Assembly: GCA_965229445.1 (NCBI GenBank)
Contig: OZ245876.1
Span: forward strand, 1,240,001 to 1,304,000
DNA from: Owenweeksia sp965229445
GTDB lineage: Bacteria > Bacteroidota > Bacteroidia > Flavobacteriales > Schleiferiaceae
Length of the DNA: 64,000 nt
Direction: 5' to 3'
In this document: positions 51,300 through 61,200 of the stretch, one piece after another
How the letters are laid out: each line of letters starts with the position of its first letter
Numbering within the stretch: position 1 is the first letter of the stretch
The notes under the pieces: model-generated
The model's database searches: none
What the model saw: only the letters and a program-made list of their open reading frames with translations
Told to the model about the DNA's origin: nothing
Position numbers and translations under genes: made by a program

Positions 51300-53552
51300 A
51301 TGATCAGCACTGGGATAAGATGGATCAGAAATTTGTGGTTTTTCCTAACCACATTCTTCCCTGTGCAATTATTTCTACTCCACTTAAGGCGAAGCCATCT
51401 GCTCATTATTTTCTGGTTACTTCTATTTGGTTTTGTGGGCGGTTTTCTGGCTCGTTCTTACGGCTTTCAGTATTTATTCTTAACACCAGAATATCTTGAT
51501 CAGGTAAGCTTCCTCAGTTATTTTATCGTGGGCATTGCGGCCGGATTGTTTATTGTGGCCTTTCACATTAATTCCTACATCTATTATGGTTACCGTTATC
51601 CTTTCCTGGCCACGCTAAACAGGCCGCTCTGGAAGTTTAGCCTCAACAATTCGATACTGCCCTTGGTATTTTACTCGTATTACCTGTGGCATATCATTCA
51701 CTTTCTGCTTGAAGAGGGAATTCCGGCTTCCGACATTGCCGTATGGATTAGTGGGTTGTTGTTGGGTTCTATTGTCATGGTGGGATTTACGTTCACCTAT
51801 TTTTTCGGAACGCTAAAAAGCCTTGAGAATCCCGATGAGAACAATCCCCGCCGGTCAAAAGCCTTTCACAGTATTTCTGAGCTTTTTAGTTCCGGTGTAA
51901 GGCAGCCATCTACCAGAGACTCAGGCATCAACTTTTATTTGAGTAAGCCGTTCAATATTAAGATCGCCCGGCATAGTGAGCATTACAAGAAAGATGTTCT
52001 TATGGCCACCATTGGGCAGCATCATTTTAGTGCTTCGGTGCTGTTTGTCTTATTGATCGTGGTGACCATTTTACTGGGATTGGTGAGTGAGATAAGAGCC
52101 TTTATGATTCCTGCTGGGGCAAGCGTCTTCATTATTTTTTCTCTGTATCTGATGGTAACGGGAGCATTCTACACCAGGCTTAAAACCTGGACCGTTACGG
52201 TTGGGATATTGGCATTGGTGATTCTTAACTATTTGTCGGGCTTTGAGCGATTCAGGACCACCAACTATGCTTATGGCATGAATTACGAAGTTCCGAAGGC
52301 CAGGTATAATTATGCGACTCTTGATAGCCTCACCAGTAGGGAGTTTGTAACGGCAGACCTTTCTCAAGAGGAACGCGTGCTTGCGCGCTGGAAGGAGGGT
52401 ACTGGTATGAAGAAACCCCCTCTGGTCATTCTAAATGTGAGCGGCGGAGGACAGCGTTCTGCTGTATGGGCCATGAAGGTATTACAAGAGGCGGATAGTA
52501 TTTCGGGAGGGAAGCTGTTCAAATTAACTCACCTGATCACCGGATCTTCAGGCGGCATGTTAGGGGCGGCTTTTTATAGAGAAGTTAAATACCTGCACCA
52601 ACAAGGGAAGATAGATCTTAGTCCGTATGACCCTGAGTTGCAACGGATGATGGCCATGGATTTGTTAAACCCTACTTGCTTTACCTTGGCTGTGAATGAT
52701 TTGTTCTTCAGGATTAAGAAGGTGCAGTATGGCACCCATTCCTATCCGCTGGATAGGGGATACTCCTTTGACCGAAAATTGGGGTCTAATACGGCTGGGT
52801 TTCTGGATCGCAAGTTTAGTGAGTACCGTGAGATGGAGGAGTCGGCTGAAATCCCTACGATGATTCTGGGTCCATCCATCGTGGGCGATGGTAGAAAACT
52901 TCTGATGTCAACCAGGGGAATTTCTTATTTGAGCTTTACAGTTCCGGGGCCGGGGGTCCACAAAAAGAAGGAACATGATGCGGTGGAATTTGGGCGCTTT
53001 TTTAAGGATCAGGATGCCGATAGCCTTAGTTTTCTTACGGCTCTCAGGTTGAGTGCCTCTTTTCCTTATATCACCCCTTTGGTCAATATGCCATCCGAAC
53101 CCGGTATTGAGCTGATCGATGCTGGCGTAAGGGATAACGAAGGCTTTGAACTGGCTTTGCGATACATTTTTCAGAACCGGGAATGGATCGATAAAAACAC
53201 AGCGGGTGTAGTGGTGGTTCAGATCAAGGCTAACCGACCAAATGAAGTGCCCTTTGAGGATGCTCCGGTGACCAGATTGGACCGGATCATAAGGCCCATT
53301 GCTGGTGTATTCACCAGTTTCCACAATTTCCAAGTGTACAATAAGTCTATGTTAATGCAGTATAGTCGCGAGGAATTGGGCTTACCAATCAATATTGTGA
53401 GGTTTTTATTGTTTGAGTCGAGTGCGGAGAAAGTCTCCCTAAGCTGGCATCTTACCAATGGAGAAAAGGAGCAGATAAGAACCACCTTTGAGAATGAAGT
53501 CAATCAAGAGGCTCTGCAATATCTGGATAATGTCATAAAGAAAAGCCGGTAA
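51300..53552 (+). CDS. Membrane-anchored patatin-like phospholipase
   Basis: A 750-residue protein. The N-terminal ~320 residues hold about seven transmembrane helices. The patatin domain follows: the oxyanion loop is SGGGQRSA near residue 375, the nucleophile is in GSSGG near 415, and the catalytic Asp is in DAGVRDNEG near 605 (DAG in place of the usual DGG/DGA). It probably hydrolyses phospholipid acyl chains at the inner membrane, with the active domain in the cytoplasm by the positive-inside pattern. It is third in an operon with the OmpA-like and DUF1569 genes, an association I do not know from elsewhere. Confidence 0.85.
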   Translation: MISTGIRWIRNLWFFLTTFFPVQLFLLHLRRSHLLIIFWLLLFGFVGGFLARSYGFQYLFLTPEYLDQVSFLSYFIVGIAAGLFIVAFHINSYIYYGYRYPFLATLNRPLWKFSLNNSILPLVFYSYYLWHIIHFLLEEGIPASDIAVWISGLLLGSIVMVGFTFTYFFGTLKSLENPDENNPRRSKAFHSISELFSSGVRQPSTRDSGINFYLSKPFNIKIARHSEHYKKDVLMATIGQHHFSASVLFVLLIVVTILLGLVSEIRAFMIPAGASVFIIFSLYLMVTGAFYTRLKTWTVTVGILALVILNYLSGFERFRTTNYAYGMNYEVPKARYNYATLDSLTSREFVTADLSQEERVLARWKEGTGMKKPPLVILNVSGGGQRSAVWAMKVLQEADSISGGKLFKLTHLITGSSGGMLGAAFYREVKYLHQQGKIDLSPYDPELQRMMAMDLLNPTCFTLAVNDLFFRIKKVQYGTHSYPLDRGYSFDRKLGSNTAGFLDRKFSEYREMEESAEIPTMILGPSIVGDGRKLLMSTRGISYLSFTVPGPGVHKKKEHDAVEFGRFFKDQDADSLSFLTALRLSASFPYITPLVNMPSEPGIELIDAGVRDNEGFELALRYIFQNREWIDKNTAGVVVVQIKANRPNEVPFEDAPVTRLDRIIRPIAGVFTSFHNFQVYNKSMLMQYSREELGLPINIVRFLLFESSAEKVSLSWHLTNGEKEQIRTTFENEVNQEALQYLDNVIKKSR

Positions 53553-53583
53553 TCAAAGAGCGGGAGCTCTTCAAATTACCGGC
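53545..53583. terminator. Nested hairpin, probable bidirectional terminator
   Basis: GCCGGTAAT and its complement ATTACCGGC enclose a second stem AAGAGC/GCTCTT with loop GGGA. The outer arm overlaps the patatin stop codon. On the minus strand the stem runs into TTTTCTTT, so it looks like the terminator of a lost minus-strand gene (see 53610-53698) that now also ends the patatin message. Confidence 0.65.
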
Positions 53584-53609
53584 ACTTCAACCAACCAAAC
53601 AAAATCCAC

Positions 53610-53698
53610 CTAGAATTCGGCCGTAAACCTCAGTTGATCTCTACCGAATTTATGAGTAAGTAATCAAACTCTATTCCAAATGTATGAGCAGAGTTATT
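53610..53698 (-). pseudogene. C-terminal remnant of an outer membrane beta-barrel gene
   Basis: Minus-strand frames read NNSAHTFGIEFDYLL and, after a one-base shift, THKFGRDQLRFTAEF followed by TAG. Alternating residues and a terminal Phe are the usual last strands of an outer membrane porin. A stop codon lies just upstream and there is no start. The fragment is followed by a hairpin with a T run on this strand, consistent with the original terminator. The rest of 53699-53814 holds nothing recognisable. Confidence 0.5.
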
Positions 53699-53814
53699 TT
53701 TTTAAGCAAACTTCTCAGTTTGATAAACGTCTGAAACGCCAGTAAGGTTTGGTAACTACCGTTAGCTTTTAGAATGCGATAGATGGGCTTGTGTAAGCGT
53801 CAAATATCAATGAG

Positions 53815-54792
53815 TTAGTGTGGAAGTAGGACATAGTTTACGCTATGTACGATCCCATTCAGGGCATGAATGTCAGTCAGAATTACATCCGCCTGATTGC
53901 CATGGGGATCTAAAATACTGATACGACCATGATTATCCTTGACCAAATTCAAGCTTTGCCCCGGGAGCCGGGTCCCGTAAGTACCATTTGTAAATTCTTC
54001 TGATCGCTTTACTACTGGTAGCATATGAAAGAGCAGTATATCCCTGATCTCCATGCTAGTATGGTATTGCGAGAAGCCTTTAAAATCATTAAAATTGGCA
54101 CTTGCGTTTATAAAGTTTTGAAATCCTTTGTTGGTTGGAGCGAAGAAGCAAAACTTCTCATTTTCTTGCCTCAGCAGAGCATCCAGGCTGCTACCGGCTA
54201 TTTGCAAACTCTGGCGCAGCAAACTAAACTCCGGATCATGAGCTACCAGATCCACCACTTTAGGTAGGTAGAGTACCTGATCTATTTCGTGAATAATCAA
54301 ATTACCGGCTTCAAGCGGGGTGCTTATTATGTCTGCATAACTGTTGAGACGGACGATTTGGGCATCGCAGGAGATGTGTAGACTAATCTGGTTCCCATAT
54401 TTATTTTGTGCTCTGGTATTGATGAATGAGGTGATAAATTCTGATGTATCAATACCCGGTCCATGAATAATATGATAACTGAGAATGGTTTTCGCTAAGT
54501 CGTCGCCAATGAGATTTAACCAGGCATCAATATCGGCCGTACCTATGGCGTTTAGGTATGCCTGAAATACCGAATCTGCTGGTGCGAAGAGGGTATAGGC
54601 GGTACCGCTTACTTCATCAGCTAAGCCACTTTTCCTCACTGCCGAGGCGAATAAATCAAACTTTCCGTGCTGCTCCAATACTTCCAGCCAGCTTGAATTT
54701 GGTGGGAGGTCTTCATCCGTATCTTTTTCGCAGGCAGCAGCCAAAGCAAAAAATGCAATAACCAGCAAAGGTCTTAAAGCAGCTTTAATCAT
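53815..54792 (-). CDS. Fasciclin (FAS1)-domain lipoprotein
   Basis: A 325-residue lipoprotein; the lipobox is ALAAAC, about residue 21. Two FAS1 domains follow. The first is at ~35-180 (AYTLFAPADSVFQAYLNAIG, LSYHIIHGPG, GNLIIHEIDQVLYLP). The second is at ~185-325 (FCFFAPTNKGFQNFI, LLFHMLPVV, DVILTDIHALNGIVHSVNYV). FAS1 domains mediate adhesion to proteins or polysaccharides at the cell surface. The ATG at 54792 gives the standard signal; an upstream TTG would spoil it. Confidence 0.88.
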   Translation of the reverse strand: MIKAALRPLLVIAFFALAAACEKDTDEDLPPNSSWLEVLEQHGKFDLFASAVRKSGLADEVSGTAYTLFAPADSVFQAYLNAIGTADIDAWLNLIGDDLAKTILSYHIIHGPGIDTSEFITSFINTRAQNKYGNQISLHISCDAQIVRLNSYADIISTPLEAGNLIIHEIDQVLYLPKVVDLVAHDPEFSLLRQSLQIAGSSLDALLRQENEKFCFFAPTNKGFQNFINASANFNDFKGFSQYHTSMEIRDILLFHMLPVVKRSEEFTNGTYGTRLPGQSLNLVKDNHGRISILDPHGNQADVILTDIHALNGIVHSVNYVLLPH

Positions 54793-54841
54793 TCCAGATA
54801 GATAACGATTTTGAATGGACTTAGGTTGGTGCAAATTTCAT

Positions 54842-54874
54842 AAAAAAAAGCCGCCACGCTTAGGGCGTAGCGGC
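54842..54874 (-). terminator. Rho-independent terminator of the thrS-infC-rpmI-rplT operon
   Basis: On the minus strand a ten-base stem with one mismatch (GCCGCTACGC and GCGTGGCGGC) and a five-base loop runs into eight T. It lies 24 bases after the rplT stop. Confidence 0.9.
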
Positions 54875-54898
54875 TTCAAGTTAAAAACCTGACAATAT

Positions 54899-55243
54899 TT
54901 ATTTGACCTTATCTACTACCGCTTTAAAGGCATCCGGATGGTTCATAGCCAGGTCGGCTAAAACCTTGCGGTTAAGTTCTATACCACTGCCTTTTACTTT
55001 TCCCATAAACTGAGAATAAGACATTCCCTCGTTTCTGGCTCCGGCATTAATCCTTTGAATCCAGAGGGCACGGAAATTACGCTTCTTGTTTTTGCGGTCG
55101 CGGTAGCTATACTGTAGACCTTTTTCGACGGCATTTTTCGCTACCGTCCAAACATTTTTACGACGACCAAAGTAGCCTTTGGCCTGTTTCATTACTCTTT
55201 TTCTGCGTGCTCTGCTGGCTACGCTATTTACTGATCTTGGCAT
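54899..55243 (-). CDS. rplT: Large ribosomal subunit protein bL20
   Basis: A 114-residue, very basic ribosomal protein. It has the conserved MPRSVNSVASRARRKRVMKQ start, then GYFGRRKNVW, YRDRKNKKRNFRALWIQRIN and the end GIELNRKVLADLAMNHPDAF. bL20 is an early 23S-binding assembly protein and in several bacteria represses its own operon. It is the last gene of the thrS-infC-rpmI-rplT run and is followed by a strong terminator. Confidence 0.97.
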   Translation of the reverse strand: MPRSVNSVASRARRKRVMKQAKGYFGRRKNVWTVAKNAVEKGLQYSYRDRKNKKRNFRALWIQRINAGARNEGMSYSQFMGKVKGSGIELNRKVLADLAMNHPDAFKAVVDKVK

Positions 55244-55331
55244 GTTTTGTTAATTTTTTGAGCAAGGCGTTCAACAAGGGTTGACTCTTTGGTGCACTGA
55301 CTCAGGGTTAATTAATAACGCTAGTTAAATC

Positions 55332-55526
55332 TTAAATGCAAAGTTGCTTTTTAATATTCGGCTCATCCGACTTATGAACTAAGGTGGAATGCGTAAGATT
55401 ACGCTTCTGCTTAGTTTCCTTCTTAGTCAGGATGTGACTTTTAAAAGCATGCTTCCTTTTGATCTTGCCGGTACCGGTAAGCTTAAAACGCTTCTTGGCA
55501 CTGGCTTTGGTTTTCATTTTCGGCAT
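55332..55526 (-). CDS. rpmI: Large ribosomal subunit protein bL35
   Basis: A 64-residue ribosomal protein with the family's MPKMKTKASAKKRFKLTGTG start and HILTKKETKQKRNLTHSTLV. It is of normal length, has an ATG start and lies 30 bases after infC. The order infC-rpmI-rplT is conserved across bacteria. Confidence 0.97.
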   Translation of the reverse strand: MPKMKTKASAKKRFKLTGTGKIKRKHAFKSHILTKKETKQKRNLTHSTLVHKSDEPNIKKQLCI

Positions 55527-55556
55527 TGTACTTTCTTTATATCCGGTTCTTAACTT

Positions 55557-56120
55557 TTACTTTTTAGGAGCGATCATCATGATCATCCTTTTGCCTTCCA
55601 ATTTTGGCAGGCTTTCTACCTTTCCCAATTCCTCCAGGTCTTGCGCCAGGCGCAAGAGAAGAATTTCTCCTTTATCTTTAAAAACTATTGAGCGTCCTTT
55701 AAAAAACACATAGGCTTTAAGCTTAGCACCTTCTTCGAGGAATTTTTCCGCGTGCTTTTTCTTAAACTCATAGTCGTGCTCATCAGTGTTCGGTCCAAAA
55801 CGTATTTCTTTTACTACCGTCTTCTGAGCCTTTTGTGCGATCTCTTTTTGCTTCTTCTTTTGATCGTACAAAAACTTCTTATAATCAACGATCTTAACCA
55901 CCGGAGGATCAGCCTTCTCAGAAATTAATACCAAGTCAAGTCCTTCATCCTGAGCCAGCCTTAGCGCATCCTCAATATTGTAAATACTTGGTCCTTCAGT
56001 ATTCTCACCTACAATCCTAACTTTAGGGTAGTGGATCTTCTCATTGATCTTATGTGGATCTTCCTTCTTTTGAAAGCTTCCACGTCTTCTGCGACCTCGG
56101 GGGTTAAATCTTTTAGCCAG
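55557..56120 (-). CDS. infC: Translation initiation factor IF-3, apparent CTG start
   Basis: IF-3 checks the start codon and keeps 30S subunits free. The C-terminal domain (LISEKADPPVVKIVDYKKFL, KEIRFGPNTDEHDYEFKKKH, FKGRSI) is complete, and the N-terminal domain (KINEKIHYPKVRIVGEN) lies upstream of any ATG. No ATG, GTG or TTG in the frame gives a full protein. The frame opens after a TAA and offers CTG at 56120 (product MAKRFNPRGRRRRG..., 187 residues) or ATA at 56129. A non-canonical infC start is known in E. coli (AUU), where it permits IF-3 to limit its own synthesis. The CTG product best matches the family. It starts 16 bases after thrS. Confidence 0.88.
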   Translation of the reverse strand: MAKRFNPRGRRRRGSFQKKEDPHKINEKIHYPKVRIVGENTEGPSIYNIEDALRLAQDEGLDLVLISEKADPPVVKIVDYKKFLYDQKKKQKEIAQKAQKTVVKEIRFGPNTDEHDYEFKKKHAEKFLEEGAKLKAYVFFKGRSIVFKDKGEILLLRLAQDLEELGKVESLPKLEGKRMIMMIAPKK

Positions 56121-56136
56121 TTTAAATATTGTTTAG

Positions 56137-58086
56137 TTAAACATCATTGTTTTCAAAAGTGCCAATCTGCTCAGTAACTTCTTTAGAAAGCATTTGGGCG
56201 AATGCTTCGGCAGTCATGCTGCCAATATCACCTTCGCCATGCCTTCTTACTGATACGGTTTCGGCACTTTCTTCTTTTTCACCAACTATGAGCATATAGG
56301 GAATCTTGGCTACTTCCGCATCCCGGATCTTCCTTCCGGTCTTTTCTGCCCTCTCGTCAATGAGGGCGCGAATTTCGTAATTTTTAAGCAAATACGAAAC
56401 TTTCTTGCTGTATTCCAGGTATTTCTCTGAGATTGGTAGTATGGCTACCTGATCGGGCATTAGCCAAAGGGGTAAATTACCGGCACAGTGTTCCAAAAGC
56501 ACGGCCACAAACCTCTCCATACTGCCAAATGGCGCGCGATGTATCATTACCGGTCGGTGCATCTCGTTATCGCTACCCTTATACTCTAATTCAAAACGTT
56601 CTGGTAAGGTGTAATCTACCTGTATAGTGCCCAGTTGCCACGGTCTTCCTAGCGCATCTCTCACCATAAAATCTAGTTTGGGACCGTAGAACGCCGCTTC
56701 CCCTTCCTCAATCGTATAATTTATACCCTTTTCATCTACTGCTTCCTTAATCGCATTTTCTGCTTTTTCCCAATTTTCATCGCTACCGATATACTTGGAG
56801 TGATCTTCTGGGTCTCTTAAGCTCACCTGAGCAGTATAATCCTTAAAATCCAGGGTTTTGAAGATGTAAAGTACCAGGTCGATAACATTTTTAAACTCTT
56901 GTTTTAGCTGATCATTCGTGCAAAATAGATGGGCGTCATCCTGGGTAAAACCGCGTACGCGGGTTAAGCCGTGTAATTCCCCACTTTGTTCATAGCGATA
57001 GACGGTTCCGAATTCAGCAAAACGGATGGGAAGATCGCGGTAGGAGCGAGGTTGACTCTTATAAATTTCGCAGTGATGTGGACAGTTCATCGGCTTGAGT
57101 AAGTACTCTTCACCATCTTCCGGGGTATGAATGGGCTGAAAGCTATCCTTACCATACTTAGCATAATGACCACTGGTCACATACAATTCTTTATTGCCAA
57201 TATGAGGGCTGATCACCGGTTCGTAACCTGCGATGCGCTGTGCTTTCTTCAGAAACTGCTCCAACCTATCGCGTAACTCTGCACCTTTGGGTAACCACAA
57301 GGGTAGACCTTGTCCCACTTTTTTGCTGAAAGTAAAAAGTCCCAATTCCTTGCCGAGCTTGCGGTGATCTCGTTTTTTCGCTTCTTCTAGTTTGTGTAGG
57401 TACTCCGTTAACATACTGGCCTTTGGAAAGGAGATTCCATAAACCCTGGTAAGTTGAGGTTTATTCTCATCGCCACGCCAGTACGCACCGGCGATGCTCA
57501 TAACCTTCACTGCCTTTATGAAGCCAGTATTTGGGATGTGCCCTCCGCGACAGAGATCGGTAAACTCCGCGTGATCACAGAAGGTGATTTCTCCATCCGT
57601 CAAATTTTCTATCAATTCTGACTTGAAGGGATTGTCTTCATACATGGCCAGCGCGTCCGTTTTACGCACCTCACGCATCTTAAATTCCGATTTCTGACGG
57701 GCGTTCTCCAGCATGCGCTGTTCAATCTTGGGAAAGTCAGCCTCTCCTATAGAATGTCCGTTGAGATCAACATCATAGTAAAAACCATTCTCAATGGCCG
57801 GACCTATAGTGAGGTTAATTCCGGGATAAAGTTGTTCTAGCGTTTGAGCCAATAGGTGGGCAGAAGAATGCCAAAATGCCTTCTTTCCTTCATCATCATC
57901 CCAGGTAAAGAGCACCAGGTTTCCATCACCATTTAAGGGAGTTGTGGCTTCCACTGTTTGGCCATTAAATCTGGCCGATAATACATTTCTTGCCAAACCA
58001 TGACTGATGTCTTTGGCAACATCAAGGGCGGAGGAGCCTTCGGGCATTTCTTTTACACTACCGTCGGGTAGGGTGATTTTCAACAT
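56137..58086 (-). CDS. thrS: Threonyl-tRNA synthetase
   Basis: A 649-residue class II synthetase of normal length. Domains in order are TGS (1-60), the editing domain (about 70-225, with HSSAHLLAQTLEQLYP and HAEFTDLCRGGHIPNTG), the catalytic core (about 245-535, with zinc and active-site motifs MNCPHHCEIY, RYEQSGELHGLTRVRGFTQD and HRAPFGSMERF) and the anticodon-binding domain (about 540-640). It heads the thrS-infC-rpmI-rplT operon and has a good promoter about 25 bases upstream. Confidence 0.97.
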   Translation of the reverse strand: MLKITLPDGSVKEMPEGSSALDVAKDISHGLARNVLSARFNGQTVEATTPLNGDGNLVLFTWDDDEGKKAFWHSSAHLLAQTLEQLYPGINLTIGPAIENGFYYDVDLNGHSIGEADFPKIEQRMLENARQKSEFKMREVRKTDALAMYEDNPFKSELIENLTDGEITFCDHAEFTDLCRGGHIPNTGFIKAVKVMSIAGAYWRGDENKPQLTRVYGISFPKASMLTEYLHKLEEAKKRDHRKLGKELGLFTFSKKVGQGLPLWLPKGAELRDRLEQFLKKAQRIAGYEPVISPHIGNKELYVTSGHYAKYGKDSFQPIHTPEDGEEYLLKPMNCPHHCEIYKSQPRSYRDLPIRFAEFGTVYRYEQSGELHGLTRVRGFTQDDAHLFCTNDQLKQEFKNVIDLVLYIFKTLDFKDYTAQVSLRDPEDHSKYIGSDENWEKAENAIKEAVDEKGINYTIEEGEAAFYGPKLDFMVRDALGRPWQLGTIQVDYTLPERFELEYKGSDNEMHRPVMIHRAPFGSMERFVAVLLEHCAGNLPLWLMPDQVAILPISEKYLEYSKKVSYLLKNYEIRALIDERAEKTGRKIRDAEVAKIPYMLIVGEKEESAETVSVRRHGEGDIGSMTAEAFAQMLSKEVTEQIGTFENNDV

Positions 58087-58108
58087 CTAATGCAGTTTTT
58101 GAAGCTGG

Positions 58109-58136
58109 CAAAGATAGAAAATGCACTGGGCTGCAA
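58109..58136 (-). promoter_or_regulatory. Promoter of the thrS-infC-rpmI-rplT operon
   Basis: On the minus strand a TTG (-33 type, 58134-58136) is followed after 17 bases by TATCTTTG (58109-58116), matching the Flavobacterium/Bacteroides consensus TTG-N17-23-TAnnTTTG. The leader to the thrS ATG would be about 18 bases. A GGGCT-GCA-AGCCC hairpin covers the -33 region. Confidence 0.65.
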
Positions 58137-58230
58137 GCCCATTATTCATACCGGAATAAATCTTTTTTCCCTGTAGTTATTGGATCTTTACTTAGTATCC
58201 GGTATGACACCAGCTCCTCCCAGTAGATTC

Positions 58231-61200
58231 CTAAAATCCTCCCACTTTTGGGCCGCCCGCATTGTATATATCCTGAGCAACTATTTTCTGTTCTTCTTTG
58301 ATTTTGTTTAACTCCGCCTGGTAGGCTTTCAGCTCGTTGCTGGCGATAGAAAAAGATTGCACCGCTGTGGTAGTAGGGCCGTAGGTGGAGCTCCCCAGGG
58401 AACTTGCAACGGCGTATATTCTATCTCCAATGGTAGGCCTGGTCTTTTCTCCCACCTTCAATTTTGCGGGGTTTCCTTTAACTTGAGTTTTGAGCATGGT
58501 GTATCGTTTCCGCAATTTTGAAATTCTTGTCGCCAGACTAGCATCCTCAATAGCCGACTGATCATAAGCCAGTTCCAAAGCTTTGTTGATTTTTTCGGAT
58601 TGCGCCAGACCTTGATTAAAAGCAGTATAGTCGCGTGTGAGCTTATCATATTTTGCCCAAAATTCATCCCGCGTGGTGGCTCTTGGATTAGCTATACTTG
58701 ATTTGTATAGTGGAACCACTTCAAATGACTGTTTATCTGATAGTTGGGTGATGTTTCCATTTTCCTCTTTGGTGAGTTGAACAAAGAAAGTGCCTGGGGC
58801 AACTAAGGCACCACGGCCGTAGGAATCACCTTGATTAAGGCCTATGGAACGTGGAGATGGATAACGCAAATCCCAGGCAGTACGATGAAATCCTTTAGCG
58901 GTATTCGCTTTGATTTTACGAATTACTTTACCATCGGAATTGCTGATGCTTAACCACAATTTAAGCTTATCTTCATTTTCTTCTGCTGCAATTTCGTCCC
59001 AGCCAGGAAATGGTATGTTTTCCTCATCTCCCAACTCTTTTTCTGCCTTTTTTCTTTCGGCAGCGGCTGTCTCATAGTCCTCATTAATGCGATAGGTGAA
59101 CACAGCACCATAGGCAGGGTTGTCGGCCACAAAGTGCGCCTCTCCCTGGGATCCTTTTTTACTGTAAAAACTCAAATGTGCTCGCGGTACGTACCACCAG
59201 GCTTTACGAGTGGGAAACAAACTATGCTTGGCGTTGAGCGTGCTATCTGATAAATGCCTGAACACCTCAATATCGTCAAACACATAAAAACTCCTGCCGA
59301 AGGTAGCCGCAACTAAGTCATTTTCTCGCTTGTGAATGGCCAAATCCCGTACCGGTATAACGGGCATGCCACCCTTAATTTTTGTCCATCTGGATCCGCC
59401 ATTGATACTGAAAAATATTCCAAATTCCGTCCCTATAAAGAGCAATTCCGGGTTGACATGATCCTGCACCAATCGCCATACCAGATGCCTTTCGGGCAGG
59501 TTGCTGCTAATGCTGCTCCAGGACTTTCCCTGGTTGGTACTCTTGTACAACAGAGGACGATAATCGCCATGCTTGTGATTGTCGAGGGCTACATATACGG
59601 TATTGGCGTCATGCAGATCCGCTTTGATGTCATTTACATAAGCATGCTTTGGTGCCCTGGGGAGTTTGCTGACATCAATTTCTGTCCAATTTTTACCTCC
59701 ATCTTCCGTAATTTGAATGAGGCCGTCGTCTGTTCCCACATAGATCAGGTTAGCTTGCACAGGAGACTCGGAAATAGAGGTTATGGTATTAAAGGTAGAC
59801 ATCGCATAGAAATCCCATGGATTATCCCAACTCTGTTGCCTACCCATGATTGGTAATTCGATTCGTTCCTGATCTCGGGTAAGATCACCGGAGATGGCGA
59901 TCCAATTATCACCGCGATCTTCAGAACGCCAGAGGCGGTGAGAAGCATGGTATATTCTACTCGGCTTGTGCGGACTAACCAGAATAGGAGCATCCCAGTT
60001 GTAACGTTCAAAGCCACTGTCTGCTTCTGCCTGTGGCATTATCCCAATTACTTCCCCTGTGGCCATGTCTATCCGGGAAAGGAATCCTTGCTGACTCTGG
60101 CCATATACAATATTCGGGTTGCCCGGTTCCGTGGCTGGTTGATGACCATCGCCACCCAAAACCACTCGCCAATCACTATTTTGAATACCGTGGAAATTAT
60201 CGGTACGCGAAGGACCTCCCTGTGTGCTGTTATCTTGCGTTCCCCCGTATATATTGTAGAATGGTTTGGCGTCATCAACCGCCAGCTTGTAGAATTGTGT
60301 AATAGGCATATTGCTGATGTAACGCCAATTCATACCTAAATCAAAGCTTTCATACAGGCCGCCATCGGTGCCAAATAAGAGGTAGTTTGGATCGGATTGT
60401 TTAAAGGCCATAGCATGATTATCGGAATGTTTATACTTCTCACTCATGCGACGGAAAGTTTTTCCACCATCCTCAGAAATTTGAACCCGCACATCCATGA
60501 GGTAAATTCTACCTTCTTGATGCGGTGAGGCATATAATTCCTGATAGTAATGTGGACCGGTTGCACCGGAAACGGCATCTGATTGCTTTTCCCAACTGGC
60601 CCCGGCGTTGTTAGTACGATAAACGGCCCCTTTGCGATGATCTAGTTCTATAGCGGCATAAATGACCTGAGAGTTTTGGGGCGACATTGCCAGACCGATT
60701 TTACCCATATTGGATTTAGGAAGACCATTTTCCAGTTTCGTCCAGGTTTTTCCACCATCATTACTGCGATGAATGGCTGTTCCCGGTCCACCGCCAAGAT
60801 ATGCCGCTATGGTGCGGTGTCTTTGCCAGGTAGCAGCGTAGAGTATGTTGGGATTTTCAGGATCTACGAGAAGATCCGTAGCTCCCACCCAGTTTTCGTC
60901 ACCCAAAGTTCTGGTCCAGCTTTTACCGCGATCCGTAGACCTATACACTCCTCTGTCGCCCCCACTGCTCCAAAGGGGCCCCTGACAGGCTACCCAGATA
61001 ATATTTGGGTCTTTGGGATGAACAATGATTTTGGAAATATGCTCACTTTTTTCAAGTCCCGTCTTTTTCCAACTGGCACCACCGTCATCTGATCGATAAA
61101 TTCCATCCCCATAACCTATATGTCTGCCGCCCACATTTTCTCCGGTACCCAACCAAATAGTATTGGTATTATGAGGGTCGATTGTAATACAACCGGTGGA

